Shown: positions 1 through 11,315, counted from the first letter of the stretch. The stretch is 64,000 nucleotides of DNA from Cordylochernes scorpioides (GCA_030710605.1 CP092877.1:72329085-72393084); one strand, 5' to 3'. Numbers and translations: made by a program. The notes: generated from the sequence alone by a model not told the origin.

Positions 1-3000
1 TTTGTTGTGTTCACCAAGCATTCTTTCAATTGACCGGCCTAAGAAATGGCATCTTTTCCTCCTTTTCAAACAAGCTCGTCTCGAAATATCCGCCGGCTTT
101 TTCGACCTTTTTCTCCCCCTTATTATGTGGAATAACATTATTTAGGAATAGCCTTTGATCTCGTGTAAATAGGTCGAAATAAAGCTGGAATACATTGTTG
201 GAGGGCTGGGAGAGAGTGTGCTTGTGTTGGCCTCTAATTGTTACTCTTAGCTTTTTAGATGCTTTTTCTCGTTGCGATGCCTCTTTTGTTTGTTGATTAA
301 AAATAGAGCCGATTCTTATAATTCTGTTCGGTTTACGGTTCGGGATTTTTTAGGTTTGGTGGTTTGAACTTCATGGGAACAAACTTATTACGCTGTCAAT
401 TTTAGACCACCAATAACCAGGATCGCATTGAGCATTCATTTTTCTTTAAAAGTTTAAGTGAGAGCTCTACTTATTCTCGCACATGTCAAACCCCAGTGTA
501 AGTAAATAAACTCCCCATGTAAATAAAAAACTAAAATAACCGAGCTGTTTTTACTACATGTATGTAATGTACATTTGAAATTCTCGGAATCCGTAGCAAT
601 TATTAAAATTTTTATATAATTTCAGCTACACGCAACAACGTAAAAACCAAAGTATGATCGAAATTATCAATTTCATTGAAGGAATATAAAATAAGACTTT
701 TTTGCAATAAGGTTCTTTTATTGAACAAAAACGCGTGGGCAAACCATCAACCGCTGCTTTTCTAAAAGGCCTTACAAAAATGAGACTACCAGCCAAGAGT
801 CGGAGTGTTGTATCGTTCCAATTATAGTGTATGTACTAGCGTGTACTGGAGTGTTGTGGAGAGTGGGTTAGTCAGTGAAATCTCGGAATCTTGCAATTTC
901 CTGGGCCATTCTGGTAGATAGAGGAAGGCGATGATAAGACCTGCGGGGGTGGAACCGCTCCCTCTTCTCGACAAGTGGCTTCTTGTTTGAGAAGTCATGT
1001 AGCCAACTTGCCCCCCCTCCCTCCTGACATTTGTTTTCCTCGTTGTGGCCTGGTAGTGTTGGGGGGCTGTGGTTCTTGCCCCAAATCCACTTGGGAGTGA
1101 ATGCGAACGGACATATGAGATTCTGGATTATTTGTAAGTGCAAAGTCGAACATATGTAGGTATGTGGGAGTGTACCCACAGTCTGAGGAATCACAAACCC
1201 CTCCTACCCACCTTTGATTGACATCATTGACACATGTAGGGATCATCAATGTTTACTTGCTCCCAGAAAGCTGCTTCCACGGTCCAGGTTTAGATATGTG
1301 TAATTTTTTCTATTCACGATTCACCCCCCTTCTTATTATTTTTTTGTACTTTATCTGGGCGTTCACGGGCGGGACCGCAAGTCCACCCTAATAGAAAAAA
1401 AGAAAGAAATCGATAATAGGAAAATAAACGAGCGTTGGGGCCGGTATGGAGCTGGGCTAAAATTGGCGAGATCGTGTCGTGCGAGCGAGAATGAATGCGT
1501 TGACCTTGAGATCATATCCAGGATTAGATAGCGGCTGCGATACAGCGACGCTGAAAGGCAGCAGCCCTGAAATATGGAGCCTAATGATGATGATAAACCA
1601 TTCTGTGACAGCCAATAACTTAACCCGGGTTACTCCTTCCAAGAGGGCGAGATCCTCCTCAGCAGGTTCCACTGCCAATTGCTCGAATGGCGCCTCCGGG
1701 GGTTATGGAGCGGAGTGCTGGGGAACAGGGAGACTACATTTACATATTTGTTACGTCTTTGTTCCTACAATGAAGTCGAAGGATGACGTTTCGCCTCCGG
1801 CACGATATGCAAATCCTTCAGTGCCGATGCCCAGAGTTTCCTTCTCCCATATACATTTCGTCAGAGTCTGGACAGAAACCTTTTGGGGGCTTGCTTGTAC
1901 CATTTTTTCCCGACGCGATTGCATATGTAGGTTATGCAAATTGATATAACTCAGTCGAAATTCTAATTAACACACCCTCTTCACACACACGACTATGGAA
2001 ATATTAGTAAAGAAAGAAAATAATCGTTCTGGTATAGCATCCTTGGAATAATAATCTTATACACACTATGGCAAAGCTTTCAAGATCTACTGGCGCTCTG
2101 GCTCTTTAGGGATAACATGGTACTAGCTACCTCCATGGAAAAAAGTCCATCACAATCTTTTGCCGCCTAAGAAGAAAATGTTAACAACCAACGCTTAGTG
2201 ATTAAAAAAAGAAAAGTCCAAAACGTTCTTCATTCCGACAAAAAGCCTTCTTTAATCACGACAAAAAGAGAAGAACTAACGACGACACCAGAGAAAATGT
2301 TTCGAAATATTTTTATGACAAGAAAGCGAGCGACTGGTTGTGGAAAAAAAAATGAAAATGGAGATGAGAGGTAGTACAAAAAGAAGAAGAGCAGAGAGGT
2401 TTTCTTTTACCCCCTCCTCCCCAAATGCCCATTACGATTATTTTAATGTGGCAAATCATCTCTCCATTGTTGTCGAAATTCCCGACTTTCCCAAGCTACT
2501 GGCCTTCCTGCATTTTTTTCTCTCTCTTTCATTCTCTCCGTTCCGCTGTGTGGGCGAGAGATGCTGCCTCTGAGAGTTTATGAACGGCCGGCGTCTTACC
2601 ATTATTTTGATCTTCTTTTTTTTTTTTTAATCTCTGGGTTTCTTCCGATGGAAAAGGTTTCACTTTTTAAACTTTCTGCGAAATTGTTATTTATTTTTTT
2701 CCTTCTTCTCCTCTCTTTTAAATGGAAGCTATGCTACGTTGTTGTTTTGGGGGGAAGTTGAAAGCGGATGTTTTGATTTTTTTTTTGTTGCCGTTGATTA
2801 TCTTCTTAATTTTCTTTACTTGCTTTTGTCTGGAAATTTTTTTTTTTTTTTCGATGTTTCCGTCTCCTGAAGGTTAACGTCCTTTATAGCTTAATTTGTA
2901 ATGATGTTCATTGAAATCTCTTCTCTTACGGAATTTACCGAATGGTGCGGCGGGGGGGGGGGGGGGGGGGGGGGGGGGGAGGGAGCCAGCGCAGAATCTG

Positions 3001-3205
3001 TATACAAATCTGTAACTATAACACTAAAGAGGTCTTGATGAAAAGGATTGTGTGATTGATCGAATGATACTATTTTACATGGTGAATAAAACATAGCAGA
3101 GTTTTTTGAAGCTTGAAACGAACGTAAATTATTTGATTCGAAAACAGAGAGAGAGAGAGAGATATATAGACAATTTGATATTTTAACAAAATTGTCAATA
3201 CGGAC
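1..3205. other. Non-coding stretch, no gene recognised
   Basis: Open frames here are short (156 codons at most), occur on both strands, and resemble no protein I know. Two POU-type octamers (ATGCAAAT) lie at 1807-1814 and 1934-1941. T-rich tracts are frequent between 2600 and 2860. A GA microsatellite near 3146-3162 is missing from copy 2. Confidence 0.7.
2952..2979 (+). repeat. Poly-G tract (28 G), copy 1
   Basis: This is an uninterrupted run of 28 G. The homologous place in copy 2 (37959-37966) has only 8. The length may be real polymorphism or a consensus error, because G homopolymers are error-prone. A run this long can form a quadruplex. Confidence 0.9.
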
Positions 3206-3290
3206 GTTGTTAACATCTTGTCAATACGGACGAGTGGGTAACACCCTCGATTCCCGACAGTCATGAACCGGGGTTTGAATCCCGCGTTAA
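3206..3290 (+). repeat. tRNA-derived SINE-like fragment
   Basis: An A-box-like segment (GAGTGGGTAAC, about 3231-3241) is followed by a near-consensus B box, GGTTTGAATCC (3272-3282). A four-pair T-stem (CGGG/CCCG) surrounds the loop. The rest does not fold as a tRNA, so this reads as a SINE head or decayed tRNA copy. The same 15-base leader ending in CGGACG appears twice just upstream (about 3193 and 3219), a small tandem duplication. In copy 2 the A-box part is deleted. Confidence 0.5.
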
Positions 3291-3729
3291 ATTTTTGTTT
3301 AATATGTGAATGACCTTCATATATTATTCACTGTTTCAATTATCATGAACTAGGTTGCTCTTGTTGAGCGGTACCTATTAATGTGATTTTGAACCGATCT
3401 TGTCAAGACATGGAAAAAAGCACAGTCTGCAACATTTTAAAATGATATTTATATTTATATACATAACACTATATAGGATGAATATGGCACCTCTGACAGA
3501 TAAAACAAATATAGAAACTAGTCTGCCATCTTGTTTTGACCCTCCCGCCCACTTTATTGTATAGGACAGGGGTGGCGAACGTGCGGCCTTAAGGGCCGCA
3601 GTGGCCTTTTCTTGCCCAAGTTGTGGCCTTTTCACAAATTCAAATTATAATTTTTGTTTCGCAGTTTTCAATTACTTTCATTATTTTATTGAAAATATCT
3701 AATACGAATGTCATATATTATATAATATA

Positions 3730-4445
3730 CTAGCGGATGTACCCGGCTTCTCCCAGGTTTTTCTCGAGGGAATGTTTGTAGTCTAGTAATAAGAAAATAT
3801 ACTACACCTAAAAACTATCAGAGAAAAGAGAAACCACGGAAGGTGAACAGAAAAATGCTTACAATGGATGTTATGTTTACGATATCAAGTTAAATAAAAA
3901 CAAAGATAAAATTTGCATATGTTGGTCACTATAAATTTGTATATTCGTTAGGCGAAATTAGAAACATGATAAAACAATTGGGGTATTTAAAAAACAAATG
4001 TAGAAATAAAAGTTGAAGTATAATAAACAATGTTAAAGATTAGTTTTAATTATTAATCAAGATTGTGTGTGAATATGTGAGAAAGATGTAATATCGTTGT
4101 TGTTTTCTTGGCCGACTGTTTTACATATGGTGTTATCTTAAAATTGCTTGTTTTTGAATATTTTTTTAGATTGAGATTATTAGCTAGTATGTAAAAAAAT
4201 TAACTGTTGAAATTTAATTTTGTATTTATATATAAATAAAATTAACTCTGTTGATTTTTTTTTTGTATTTAATCGATAACAAGCGAAGTTACGCATGTTA
4301 ATGTTAGGAAATATATTTTGATGTTAAGCAAAACCTGCTCCATCTCGTTTTAACATAAATGTTGAAAATTTGGTTGAAATTGATGCATTGTAACGAAAGT
4401 TTTTAGTGATGTCCACTTATGAAATTTCCATTTTATTAATATAGA
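3730..4445 (-). mobile_element. Non-autonomous Helitron nested in the hAT element
   Basis: Read on the minus strand it starts with TCTATATTAATAAAATGG (plus-strand end 4445). It finishes with a GC-rich hairpin (GGGC/GCCC type), a short spacer and CTAG at 3733-3730. Helitrons are defined by a 5' TC, a 3' hairpin followed by CTRR, and insertion between A and T without target duplication. The flanks fit this: the left ends in A and the right starts with T inside an AT repeat. No Rep/helicase reading frame is present. In copy 1 the hairpin has one substitution (TTCTCCC where copy 2 has TTCGCCC). Confidence 0.75.
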
Positions 4446-4627
4446 TATAATATAATAAATGTAAGTATTTAAATTTATATTTACTATTAAATAAACTATT
4501 TAATTGCAAAGAAAATTATGTATTTTAATTTTGTATATAAATCCCTTTAATTAAATCGTACATATATATATATTAAAATAAAGAAGGCATCTCCTGACCA
4601 CGAGCACATGTGCTTTTTAGATGGCAG

Positions 4628-4642
4628 AGCGCCATCTAGTGG
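4628..4642 (-). promoter_or_regulatory. CTCF-consensus site, left arm
   Basis: The minus strand reads CCACTAGATGGCGCT, which matches the bilaterian CTCF core CCASYAGRKGGCRSY at all 15 positions. It lies in the left arm of the foldback. Binding is not shown; the match alone supports the call. Confidence 0.45.
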
Positions 4643-5054
4643 AGCAAAAATAAACTAAACGTTTATTTAGCTTGCTCCGTGATATTTGGCCAACCCAATT
4701 TCTTGATAAATCAAGAAAAGCCATCCACGAACGCCTTTCGCGCTGTTGGCGCTCGTCAGCGTGGAGAAGGCTTGTAACCACTGCGACCAAAAAGATTTTT
4801 TGGTCCCAATGGCTTCCCGAAAAATCAAGAAATGGGTATTTAAGGCCAAATTTGCGTAAAGACGCTTAACACATGAAAAAAACAATAGAAAAAAATAAAA
4901 GATAAGTGGGTCAGGTGTTGATATTAAAAATAAAGAAGGCATCTCCTGACCACGAGCACATGTGCTTTTTAAATGGCTTTTCTTGATTTATCAAGAAATT
5001 GGGTTGGCCAAATATCACGGAGCAAGCTAAATAAACGTTTAGTTTATTTTTGCT

Positions 5055-5069
5055 CAACTAGATGGCGCT
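5055..5069 (+). promoter_or_regulatory. CTCF-like site, right arm (one mismatch)
   Basis: The plus strand reads CAACTAGATGGCGCT, 14 of 15 consensus positions. Copy 2 has the perfect form at 39976-39990. Because it is the inverted partner of 4628-4642, the two sites point away from each other. Confidence 0.4.
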
Positions 5070-5262
5070 CTGCCATCTAAAAAGCACATGTGCTTGTGGT
5101 CAGGAGATGCCTTCTTTATTTTTAATATCACACCTGACCCACTTATCTTTTATTTTTTTCTATTGTTTTTCATATATATATATATGGATGCGGCCTTCTT
5201 AAAAATGGTAAAATGAAAATTGGCCTTCTAATATAAAAAGGTTCGCCACCCCTGGTATAGGA

Positions 5263-5831
5263 TATACTTCAAATAACACAACGGTTTAAGGAGTTTTGGT
5301 TATAATTTCATTATATAAAGATAGACTTTTTTGTTATAGTTTGCTTATTGGGACGTTATCTATTCGATCTATCTCGTTATAGAGAGTCTTGTTTAATGAT
5401 CGTGTATTCCTATAATTGGGACAAATGTGTGATCATATATATATAGATTCGTAATGTCACACATCGACCAAATGGCAAGACAAGCTTACTTTAGCCAATT
5501 TCTCCCCCTCCTTCAGGAAGTTGTTTCCCACAATTTTGCAACGTTATGTCATGTGGCATGCGGCTGTGTGCGCCGTTGAAATCCCGGGCAGGACATGGTT
5601 AAGAAATGGAAGGGAGAAAGTGACAAATGGAGTGATGGGCAATATAGGCTAAGTGTTGCTGCCCCTCGCGCTAACTTAGAGCAAGCGACCCTAGCTCGAG
5701 TGGAGGAAGGGCTTCCTTGATTGATGTTTAGGAAGGGTTGGATGTGTTGAGAAAGTGAAATTGATGTTCGGTTTGGTTCACATATACAACGCGGTAACAC
5801 CGGTGGTTCCAGGGAAAGTAGGATGATTATT
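5263..5831. other. Non-coding stretch between hAT element and minisatellite
   Basis: I see no gene, promoter or repeat with recognisable ends. It differs from copy 2 by only scattered single-base changes. Confidence 0.6.
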
Positions 5832-6423
5832 GTGTTGAGTCCATGTCAAGGAGAGTGCTAACTATATGTGTTGGGTTCGGAGTCCATCCATGTGAAAAGG
5901 ATTGCTAACTGTCTATGTGTTGAGTCCGGAGACCATTCCACCCCCTTGTCAAGGAGAGAACTAATCGTATATGTATCAGGTCTGCAGACCATTTCTTCCT
6001 CGTCAAAGGAATGCTAACTGTATGTGTTGGGTCCGGAGATCATTTTATCCTTGTCAAGGGGAGAACTAACTATGTATGTATAGGGCCTGAAGACTTTTTC
6101 ATCTACACTCATGGACAAAACTTTAGGAAATTTTATATTTTATATAGCCGGTCATTATTTATTATTATTATTATTATTATTTTTTTTTTTTTTTGGAGAC
6201 AGAGGCAAATTTTGTTCGCACATGGTTATCTCTCGTGTGTCATCAATAAAGGTCACTGTGTATCAAATATCTTTCAGAGTTATTGTCTGAATTCCGATAT
6301 ACATACTAAAAGGTACAACTTCCTTAAGTTTTGTCCATGAGCGTATGTCAAGGGGAATAACCAATCATATGTGCTGGGACCGGAAACCCTTCTATACTGG
6401 TTAAGGAGAGTACAGCTGTCTCG
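5832..6423 (+). repeat. Degenerate minisatellite, ~7 units of 50-56 bp, split by a MITE
   Basis: Each unit begins like GTGTTGGGTCCGGAGACCAT and continues through TTGTCAAGGAGAGAACTAAC. Seven diverged units can be counted, and the sixth is interrupted by the MITE at 6106-6343. In copy 2 part of the array happens to be open in one frame, giving a repeated 17-19 residue peptide; that follows from the repeat and is not evidence of a protein. Confidence 0.75.
6106..6343. mobile_element. Tc1/mariner-type MITE, 238 bp
   Basis: The terminal inverted repeats start CACTCATGGACAAAACTT and end with the complement (AAGTTTTGTCCATGAGCG). TA dinucleotides at 6104-6105 and 6344-6345 are the expected target duplication of this superfamily. 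There is no transposase. Relatives with the same ends or interior lie at 14073-14204 and 28642-28837, and a single end at 9355-9381. Confidence 0.8.
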
Positions 6424-8014
6424 TATTGAAGTTTTAGAGAACGGTCAAACAGCGAGAGTTTCGTCCCATAGGTAGAATGGCATCACTTGTCGCCAGTCTG
6501 ATCCGTAGATTGCTGTGTGCGAACGACAGCAACTTATCGACCAACTCTAAAATAACTCCGTGGGATAATGTCTTCCTTGAACCCAGACAAATTGATGCTC
6601 CGCTTTATCTCAGAATGAAAGATGCCTCGATTTTATCCTAGACTTTTATTGGCTCTGGTATCTCAGCAACCTTTGACCCCCCCTGCAGGGTCCCACAATG
6701 TCTCAGCAGAGGAAATGAAGGATTCCTCCACTTTTACCGTGGAGTTGTCCTCCGGGAAACCCACTGCCGGTCGAATTGATGGTTCCAATATTTCAACCAA
6801 CCTCGTACAGAGATAACGCTTTATTTATTGAAGGTGAGGTTCTCCTCAATGCTGGCGTCCACAGACTCATTTTTAAAACTTTGTAATTAAGAAGGTTTTG
6901 AGGGTAAATGTTCGAGTGAGCGATTATCTTTCTGATGGCGACTATCTCAAAATCTCTTTTGTTAAATGCTATTGCTCCCCTTCCTTCCTTCCTTCTAATG
7001 ATATCTATATATGATACATGTGCGTGAGAATTCAAGGGCCTTCCGGGAACTTCTGGATACAGCGGTGCAAACAAAGTTAATTAAACGCATCACCTATACC
7101 GACACTAATTATATAGGATTTCCCATTTCTGGAAGGTAATTGAATCGGATCTTCTCTCTTTCGCTGCTCAAGCATTCAAGCAAGGAACCAACGTTCGCGC
7201 TCTAGAGTCCTTGACCGCTGTCTTCTTCCGGTAGGACTCTGCCTTCAGCCCGGCGGACCTCCCTGATCGATCCATCCGTCGCCATGGTAACCTCGGGTCA
7301 CTGCCGGAGTCCTTCTTCCCTCCAGGAGGAAGGTTTTGGTCCCTCAATTTTACGGACGACGACTTCCACTGACCTCACACCTCGGAGTTTAGCACTCGAT
7401 CGTTGGTAGAGTCAGTCCAGGTCACTAGGTGCGCTTCTTTTTCCCCCCCCCTATACGTCATCGTGCGAATTGTGCTTTCCACGGCCGTTTTTTTAACGAT
7501 TCGAAATGACCTTAGCCCGGGTACTCACGTTGGTTACAAAGCGTTCTTAATCCATCAGGATAATTCTTAAGGTCCTAATTAAGATATCCAAACGTAAATA
7601 AATAATTATTGTGTAAGGTGTTCACGCTGTGTGTATTCTTGTACCATAATGATCAAATGTAGTGTTTGTGGTTTGTCTTGATTTGTGTGGGGAAGCGAAT
7701 TATTGGAGATGGTTTACAAGTTCCTTCTTATGTTTTAAGTAAAAAAATCGTAGAGTTCTCTTTTTTTAAAGACAATTTATTTTTATTAGCAGTGTGCTTG
7801 TATATAACGTTCTTTACTATACTAGCCTTCTATTCTATGCCAGTTACAAAAGAATGACTTTGGCAAAATGAACATACGAGTTGTACGGCCTTTCCGTTCG
7901 GCTGAAGAGAGGGAAAAGATCCAAAACTGCCATTTCAAATCAGGATTTATATGGCTGATATTGTGCCACTAGAATTAGGCGGCTGACAACCAGGTTTCAA
8001 TCACGTATTGCTTC
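6424..8014. other. Non-coding stretch, no gene recognised
   Basis: Frames are short and unconvincing. A pyrimidine-rich segment (about 7180-7450) is nearly identical in copy 2, except that copy 2 gained a short GCTACTGCTACTGGAGTTT-type expansion near 42286. Confidence 0.6.
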
Positions 8015-8204
8015 CTTCAAACCCCCAGGTACTATGCCGTAGGATCTGCCTCAGATTCCCAGGGCCCTAGTGTTATGTCGTAGGCATCCTCAGACATCCA
8101 GAGTCCTAGTATTAAGTCGTAGGCATGCTTCAAACTATAAAATCCCAGGTACCATGCCATAGGCATCCTTCAATCTCCCAGAGTCGCCTAGACATGCCGT
8201 AGAT
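8015..8204 (+). repeat. Degenerate minisatellite, 5 units of ~38-40 bp
   Basis: Units follow the pattern CTTCAAACCCCCAGG ... ATGCCGTAGGCATC. Five units are present here against six partly different ones in copy 2 (42926-43163), so unit number and order changed after the copies separated. Confidence 0.7.
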
Positions 8205-9354
8205 CCCCCCCCACATTTCAAAACTAAGATTTTGGCGACATGTTATAGGACAAATTCGAATTGGGCATGTGTAGTTGAAAGCTGATTTATTTATTTTTCG
8301 GAATGATCATTATAGCTCTCCACAGCATTATTTCCAGAACTATTTAATTTTAATATATCTCAATTTTAAAAATATATTTTGGCGAGGATCTCTGGGAAAC
8401 CCTGCAGCAGACAATCCTACGGACGGCGTGAGATACCCCCGACCCTCTAGGGACAGCAGCCATTGGATGCAAATGTCCGGGTTATTTCAGGAACAATCAC
8501 CCTGCCTGCCATTCCCCGGTGTGGTGGTGGTGCTTTTTTTTTTTTTTGCTCTTGAGTGTATGTTTGCGCGCAGTCGCCCCCGGCCCTGTTCTCTACAATT
8601 ACCACTCTCACTAGCGGCCTGCGTCGTGATGGATTACTTTAATTGGGATCTCTTCTACATTGGTAATTCTTTCTTTCTTTCTAACCCCCGCGGTCGGCGT
8701 AATTCAATTTGGGCACTCCTGTCGTTTGTGCGTGGTCCCGTGGATAATTTCCAGGCGGTAGATTGGATTGTGTCCACTCTGGTTATCGGTGAAGGATGCC
8801 AAGTGGAAGTACGACGTCCTCGTAGGTGAAAGGAAGCATACCGGCAGCCGCTGGGCCGACTATGCAAATAAATTCTTTTGTTCCTTACCTCCGTGGCTCT
8901 TTTTACGACCCCACCCTGGTGGAACGTCGTTCAAAGAAATCGCCCCCGAGGCACGTCCCGACTGTCCTCGTTCCGCTTAGCTTACACTCCTTTTATGTTC
9001 GGGAGCTCATGTTTGTATACACAAAAATAAAATTCCGGAGATGGCGTGTGTAACATTGGTTATTTATGCAATGTTTGTACCACACCGCGTTACGTCAACA
9101 ATCCAGGAGAGATTACAACAGCTTTGTTAGCCATGGGCGAATCGAATGCTGGAGGATCGGTCGGGGGGTGTGACGATGGTCAACCTTGGCCTCGCCCACT
9201 CGAGGCATCCAGGACAGCAGCCCGAGAACACAAGTGTTTACCAACTTTTAGACATTAGGCATCTAGATTAGATCGACGAAACTAACAAAGTTTAAATCGC
9301 GAATAAATTTACGTTAGGTTTCAGTCCCTTCTCCTAAGTCAATAGCCATATATA
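8205..9354. other. Non-coding, fairly GC-rich stretch with low copy divergence
   Basis: About 8390-9050 is nearly unchanged between copies. Two octamers (ATGCAAAT) lie at 8467-8474 and 8862-8869. The longest open frame (184 codons from 8275) is preserved only in part in copy 2, where its first third is removed by a deletion, which argues against a gene. A deletion of about 40 bases removes 8235-8275 in copy 2. Confidence 0.55.
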
Positions 9355-9381
9355 CACTCATGGACAAAACTTAAGGAAGTT
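9355..9381. mobile_element. Solitary end of the Tc1/mariner-type MITE family
   Basis: CACTCATGGACAAAACTT follows a TA and matches the left inverted repeat of the 6106 element. No matching right end is nearby. It is a truncated copy or one end of a longer decayed element. Confidence 0.6.
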
Positions 9382-10515
9382 ATAGAAACTTAACCAAACA
9401 TAAAAGGTAGGATACATTTCATATCAATTTATTGAAATCTCCTGTATATAAATCAAATAATACATTAAGTTTCTGGAGAGATGAATTTCTTTTCTTTTTT
9501 ATTAGTGCAATTATTATTAAAGCGTTTATTATTATTCGTTTTATGTACTCCCGTAAAAGGGCAGAGATTTTCGAGCATCTAAAGCTTGAGATTACATCAA
9601 TAAAAAACGAAAAGGAACTCATCCCCAGAAACTTGTATTATTTGATAAAATGTAGGAGTCAGTGTCTAACCCCAGCTGTGGTGTGTTATAGAAAGCCCCA
9701 AGTCACGAGGTACAGCCGAGTACAGGGTAAGTCTTGTCATGTTTGTCCTGCCTACCTACCATTTGGTTGCCTCCCAAGAATGCTTTCTCCACATCCTGAC
9801 AACAATTTCACAGTGTCCTCCACTTCCATCTTGGACTGGAGTTTCCCATATCTGGAAAATGGCTTACATACAATATTTCATATTGAAGTGAATTTAGTAG
9901 AGAATTGTTGAATGCAATTATGCAAGTTTTTAAACGGAGCGTACTTTCTAAGTACCTTTCTAAAATCAAATTTGAAATGATTTGAAAATGTCTTCACTAA
10001 GGCTAAAGCTTTGGTGGTAAAACCTATTTCCCTACGTTTGGCAGTTTTGACTAAAGTTAATTTAGCTTTAGGTTAGCACAACAAGCGAGTAGAAACCAAT
10101 TTAGTGTTGCTCACTTAGCACTGAAGTAGATGCTAAGTATATTATAAACCAGCAGGTTCTTTACAAATTTTGGTGACATTTTATTTTTCTCCACATATAT
10201 TATGTTGTACCTTCCGCCGCCATTCTAATTAGCGAGAGAAGCTAGCGTTAGCCTACACTACAACTCGGATATTTATATCCGAATATAAAGACGAGATCAG
10301 CATTAATTACAGAGATCGTGCGCTAATTGCCCTATATTTAACCACACAAGGTTAAAGTTCCTACCAATAGGAAAGAGAGAATAAACTTTCAATATGTGTA
10401 GCGCCGGTGTAATAGATCAATTCTTTCCTTGTTTAGATTTACCATTACAGAATAAGCAGATCATTCGCGTCAGTTCCTTGTATAATATGCATATATATAT
10501 ATATTTTTATTAAAT
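9382..10515. other. Non-coding stretch, indel-rich between copies
   Basis: No gene is recognised. The part at 9640-9850 differs from copy 2 by many 3-12 base indels, much more than neighbouring blocks. CTCGGATATTTATATCCGAATA near 10263 forms a short palindrome. Confidence 0.55.
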
Positions 10516-10653
10516 TAAGAACATTAAGCATCCAGGAAAAGTTTATTTTTAGAATATTTTTCATTTAAAAATCTCTCAAGCTTTCGGGCAAGAGATTTTT
10601 AAATAAAAAATATTTCTAAAAAGAAACTTTTCTCTGGAGGCTTAATGTTCTTA
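10516..10653. repeat. Long near-perfect hairpin, ~62-bp arms
   Basis: The arms beginning TAAGAACATTAAGC and ending GCTTAATGTTCTTA pair over about 62 bases around a loop near CAAGCTTTCGGGCA. An AT microsatellite precedes it. No target duplication or transposon end is clear. Copy 2 has it at 45378-45514, with arm-specific differences exchanged. Confidence 0.8.
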
Positions 10654-11315
10654 TTTTAATATTGATTCAAGATATTATTTTATCGAATATATTTTATTAT
10701 TTAATTTTTAAAACACACACACAACTAATATCAGTACTATTATTAAATATAACCTTAAAGGTATACATACAATTTTAAAATAACTAATAATAACCCCCTC
10801 CCCCCCCCCCCCCCTTTTTTTTTTTTTTTAGAGGTGCAACAACAACAAAAAGGTAATTTTGTTATTCGCGATATACGATTTAATACCACCATGTAACCAT
10901 TGAGCTAAGAAAATATACTCACTTATTGAAATTGGTAAACGCAACGCGCTGATTGGCTGATTAAAGGTCACCTTCCATTAGAGAACCAATCACTGGATGA
11001 TTAAACCGAACACCATACCGATTAAGGCGTATACCAAAATGATATGCAAATCATTCAACAGCCAATGTATCTATTCATCCCAATTTTACCTGAATATCAG
11101 CTGGCTCCAGAGGTTTGGAGCAATTGGAATTTTCACCTGAAAAAAAAATTCCCAAGGCGTATTCCTGTTTAGATTTCATATGGGTAAATGTACCTTATGG
11201 TAGGTTTAAAACGATACCTCCATGAATCACTGATATTGTGTGTGAGAGAAAAATTCATCCGGGGAAAAGTTTTCAATAAAAATCATTTACAATAAGAAGA
11301 ATCGCCGGATATCAT
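10654..11315. other. Non-coding stretch with C/T homopolymers
   Basis: A run of about 15 C (10800-10814) is followed by 15 T (10815-10829). This lies next to the site where copy 2 carries the Helitron. An octamer is at 11044-11051. Two CCAAT-type motifs (GATTGGCTGATT, ACCAATCA) lie near 10952 and 10985. No gene is seen. Confidence 0.55.

Larger units (their letters stand above)
4573..5171. repeat. Complex foldback inside the hAT element
   Basis: A block starting AATAAAGAAGGCATCTCC occurs in plus orientation at about 4576 and 4926, and inverted ending near 5121. The segment 4573-4725 pairs with about 4972-5131, and 4875-4975 pairs with about 5050-5171, so one arm is shared by two possible hairpins of more than 100 bases. 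Short open frames across it (for example 4672-4869) are products of the repeat, not genes. The arms carry CTCF-like sites. Confidence 0.8.
3567..5254. mobile_element. Non-autonomous hAT-family DNA transposon, 1688 bp
   Basis: The ends are inverted repeats CAGGGGTGGCGAAC and GTTCGCCACCCCTG. They are flanked by a perfect 8-bp target duplication GTATAGGA at 3559-3566 and 5255-5262, the size typical of hAT elements. No transposase is encoded, so it would need a partner element to move. The inside is AT-rich and holds a nested Helitron (3730-4445) and a complex foldback (4573-5171). Copy 2 carries it at the same place, so the insertion predates the split of the copies. Confidence 0.9.

Noticed and set aside
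3146..3170. GA/TA microsatellite as a transposon tail
   Set aside because: No target duplication or element body adjoins it, and its absence from copy 2 is explained by microsatellite length change.
5401..5460. AT-rich tracts considered as promoters (TATA boxes)
   Set aside because: TATATATA microsatellites are common throughout the window and no gene follows any of them.
8275..8829. 184-codon frame, the longest in the window
   Set aside because: Copy 2 loses the first third through a deletion, and the sequence has low-complexity T and GT tracts and no recognisable domain.
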